Below the pieces are notes generated by a model. It was not told where the DNA came from, ran no database searches, and saw only the letters and a program-made list of their open reading frames with translations. A stretch of DNA of 20,878 nt from a virus. A program made the translations under genes and the position numbers. The stretch lies in IMG/VR virus record IMGVR_UViG_3300037852_000028, positions 1 through 20,878 of that record; one strand, given 5' to 3'. This document shows, in pieces, positions 18,952 through 20,878 of this stretch (its first letter is position 1; every line of letters starts with the position of its first letter).

Positions 18952-20878
18952 TGCCCAGCCAATCGCTCTTACAGATTCTCGGCTCGAAGGGCAATAAGGA
19001 GACGCGATATGCTCCGATCTTCACAGACCGATTCTTCGTCGGATACTGGTCCAACCGAAATCCTCTGCGTAGTCCGCTGTCAACCTTCTACGCCGATGGC
19101 TGGCACCTGGGCGGCACAGATGCTCTTATATCGGGAACAAACATCGAGCTTTCGCCTCGTCTTACTCTGTGTCGAAGACCCGGAAACGTCGCCTATTCAA
19201 CCGCAACCTTTACCACCCCGCCTCTGACGTTCTATCCATTCCGGCTGTTTGGCGCTACGTCTCCATCCATCGATGTGATTGTCGATACGCTCGGAAACAT
19301 CTACAACCTGACAACCACTTCCTCGACTTCGATATTCTCGAAGGCCGCGAACGCTGGACAGGCCAACTTTCTCGGGATCGGCCAGACGCTTTACTTCGGA
19401 GATGGCGCGGAAGTGATGGCTTGGCAGAATGGGACGATTCGGAATTGGGGAATTTCGATCAGCCCCTTTACAGCGTTAGCTGGACCGAATACAGCAGGAA
19501 CCGGAGCATCTTCGGCATGGGCCAATCCAAGCGATGTGACGGGATCGAGTGGTTATGCAACTGTAACTCAGGGAGCCTTGATATTTCCTGTTTCGACGCA
19601 GCCCTTACTTGCCACTAATTTCGGATTCTCCCTGGGAGTTACCGAAATTGTTGGTGGTATTACCATAACTCTGACAGGTTTTAGGACAGTGAACAGCGGT
19701 GGGGGAATTGTAAACTTCGGCGCACAACTTCTCAAGAATGGCAGTCCTGTAGGGAATATAATCTTGGTCAATGCGCCTTCTTCTAGTGGGACTGTCACAT
19801 TTGGAGGATCAAGTAATCTCTGGGGCACTACTTTTACTGGGAATGACATCAATCAGACCACTTGGGGCGTTCAAATCACAGGAACGGTCCCTGTAAGCAC
19901 AAATGTCACGTTCAGTGTTCGAAATGTGAATGCTACGGTCAGTGGAGTCGTCGCGCCATCGGTCACACCGACAGGTTCCGGTTCCATATCTCTCACAACG
20001 GGCTGGCAATACGCAGCGGCTTATGGCAATTCCTCTTCAGGGCAAGTTTCATCGGCGACCCCGGTAAGCGTCACTACGGGGCCGCAGACGAGTAAATCTT
20101 ATATCGGAGTGGGCCTAATCGCTTCCACCGATCCGCAAGTGAATCAAATCTGGCTTTTCCGTACAACTGATGGCGGTGCAACTTTACTTAATCTGCCGAC
20201 TTCTCCATATCCGAATACGACGCAGACGATTCAGGACACGAATCCCGATACGACTCTGAACATCCTCCAGCAAGCGCCATTGAATTTCGTCAATAACCCG
20301 CCTCCTACGCAGGCACTCGATCCGGTCTACTACCTCAATCTCGTGTGGGTACACGTTGGCAATGCAGTCTACTTTTCGAGGACGCCATCGGCCATCGTCG
20401 GGGTGACGCAGGAATCATTTCCTCCGGCGAACGTTTTTACGTTCCCGGAGACAGTCATTCGGAAGATTCCGTTCAGTTCCGGGCTTCTCATTTTCACGAC
20501 TTCGAATATCTACATCATCCTCGGGAATAACACTTCTACTAGTCCGCTCTATTCGGTTCCTTTCGAAGCGGGATATGGAATTCAGTCGTGGAACGCGGTC
20601 TGGACCGATGGCAGCGTGATTTATTTCTTCACTTCGAATCACCGGATGATGGAACTTAATCCTTCCTCGGGACTCTCGGACATCGGCTTCCCGATTGCCG
20701 ATCAGCTAGCGAATCTCAACCCGGCAAACGTGTATGTGACCTACAACAGTTCTACATCGAATGACTCGGCGCTCTATGTCGGGGATGGTTCGACAGGCTG
20801 GTATCGCTGCAATCCTAATCAGGTGCCGGATGGCGCGATCACAGGCCCGATCTGGAGTCCAAAGGCCACGATTGTCGG
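18951..20878 (+). CDS. Large tail nozzle-like protein, cut by right edge (642+ aa)
   Basis: Open from ATG 18951 to the right edge, at least 642 residues without a stop. The first 180 or so (FFVGYWSNRNPLRSP, LCRRPGNVAYS, DVIVDTLGNIYNLTT) and the part from about residue 335 (SKSYIGVGLIASTDPQVNQI, RTTDGGATLLN, ELNPSSGLSDIGFPIADQ) have the repeated strand pattern of beta-propeller tail proteins such as T7 gp12 and relatives, which form the tail nozzle. Residues about 197-333 are an inserted beta-sandwich with the signature LWGTTFTGNDINQTTWGV, familiar from phage surface proteins. It probably forms the tail tip and contacts the host. The family match is by eye; the 3' end is outside the window. 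Confidence 0.75.
   Translation, partial: MPSQSLLQILGSKGNKETRYAPIFTDRFFVGYWSNRNPLRSPLSTFYADGWHLGGTDALISGTNIELSPRLTLCRRPGNVAYSTATFTTPPLTFYPFRLFGATSPSIDVIVDTLGNIYNLTTTSSTSIFSKAANAGQANFLGIGQTLYFGDGAEVMAWQNGTIRNWGISISPFTALAGPNTAGTGASSAWANPSDVTGSSGYATVTQGALIFPVSTQPLLATNFGFSLGVTEIVGGITITLTGFRTVNSGGGIVNFGAQLLKNGSPVGNIILVNAPSSSGTVTFGGSSNLWGTTFTGNDINQTTWGVQITGTVPVSTNVTFSVRNVNATVSGVVAPSVTPTGSGSISLTTGWQYAAAYGNSSSGQVSSATPVSVTTGPQTSKSYIGVGLIASTDPQVNQIWLFRTTDGGATLLNLPTSPYPNTTQTIQDTNPDTTLNILQQAPLNFVNNPPPTQALDPVYYLNLVWVHVGNAVYFSRTPSAIVGVTQESFPPANVFTFPETVIRKIPFSSGLLIFTTSNIYIILGNNTSTSPLYSVPFEAGYGIQSWNAVWTDGSVIYFFTSNHRMMELNPSSGLSDIGFPIADQLANLNPANVYVTYNSSTSNDSALYVGDGSTGWYRCNPNQVPDGAITGPIWSPKATIV

Noticed and set aside
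1-20878. Search for CRISPR arrays, insertion sequences, attachment sites or an integrase.
   Set aside because: No regularly spaced repeats with unique spacers, no transposase or integrase frame and no clear att-like repeat were seen.

Overview
The window looks like part of the genome of an uncultured tailed phage (Caudoviricetes) with a short-tail, podovirus-like virion. It has a large terminase subunit, a large (684 aa) portal, a scaffold-like protein, an HK97-fold/N4gp56-like major capsid protein and tail-tube/nozzle-type proteins in that order. No tail sheath, tape measure or tail-length gene is visible. No host gene, rRNA, tRNA, integrase or lysis gene could be supported, so neither the host nor the life-style can be read from the window. 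GC is moderate (about 57% in 60-base samples of the structural genes), the small genes are soil/sediment-metagenome-like, and GTG/TTG starts are frequent.

Layout. (1) Bases 1-306: probably the last codons of a rightward gene (stop at 127), then a short block of stem-loops where it converges with the leftward operon. (2) Bases 307-4155: a tightly packed leftward early operon. From its promoter it encodes a 58-aa HTH protein, a 46-aa lipoprotein, a two-helix membrane protein, several 56-88 aa proteins (two with zinc-type Cys motifs), an ERF-family single-strand annealing recombinase, two 33-aa single-pass membrane microproteins and a 263-aa protein with an Ala-rich repeat tail. Most junctions overlap by 1-4 bases (ATGA, GTGA, TAATG). 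(3) Bases 4156-4276: a divergent promoter/operator region. (4) Bases 4304-6046: small rightward genes, including a DUF5681-like protein and a ribbon-helix-helix (RHH) + zinc-motif regulator that has three TCCGTACA repeats in front of it. (5) Bases 6136-8418: three beta-rich virion proteins and two small phage proteins. (6) Bases 8406-20878: terminase, portal, scaffold, capsid, adaptor/tail genes, ending in a large tail protein cut by the right edge.

How it fits together. The early operon would supply regulation, membrane/surface modification and recombination; the rightward operon builds and fills the capsid and then the tail. Three short genes (10220-10414, 12462-12686, 18751-18951) are inserted into the structural operon by overlapping stop/start codons. 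They have hand-counted GC of 40%, 36% and 39%, so they look like acquired accessory (moron-type) genes. Together with the string of microproteins in the early operon, they are the most likely places for undescribed anti-host or superinfection functions. All functional names below come from reading motifs by eye; no database search was possible.
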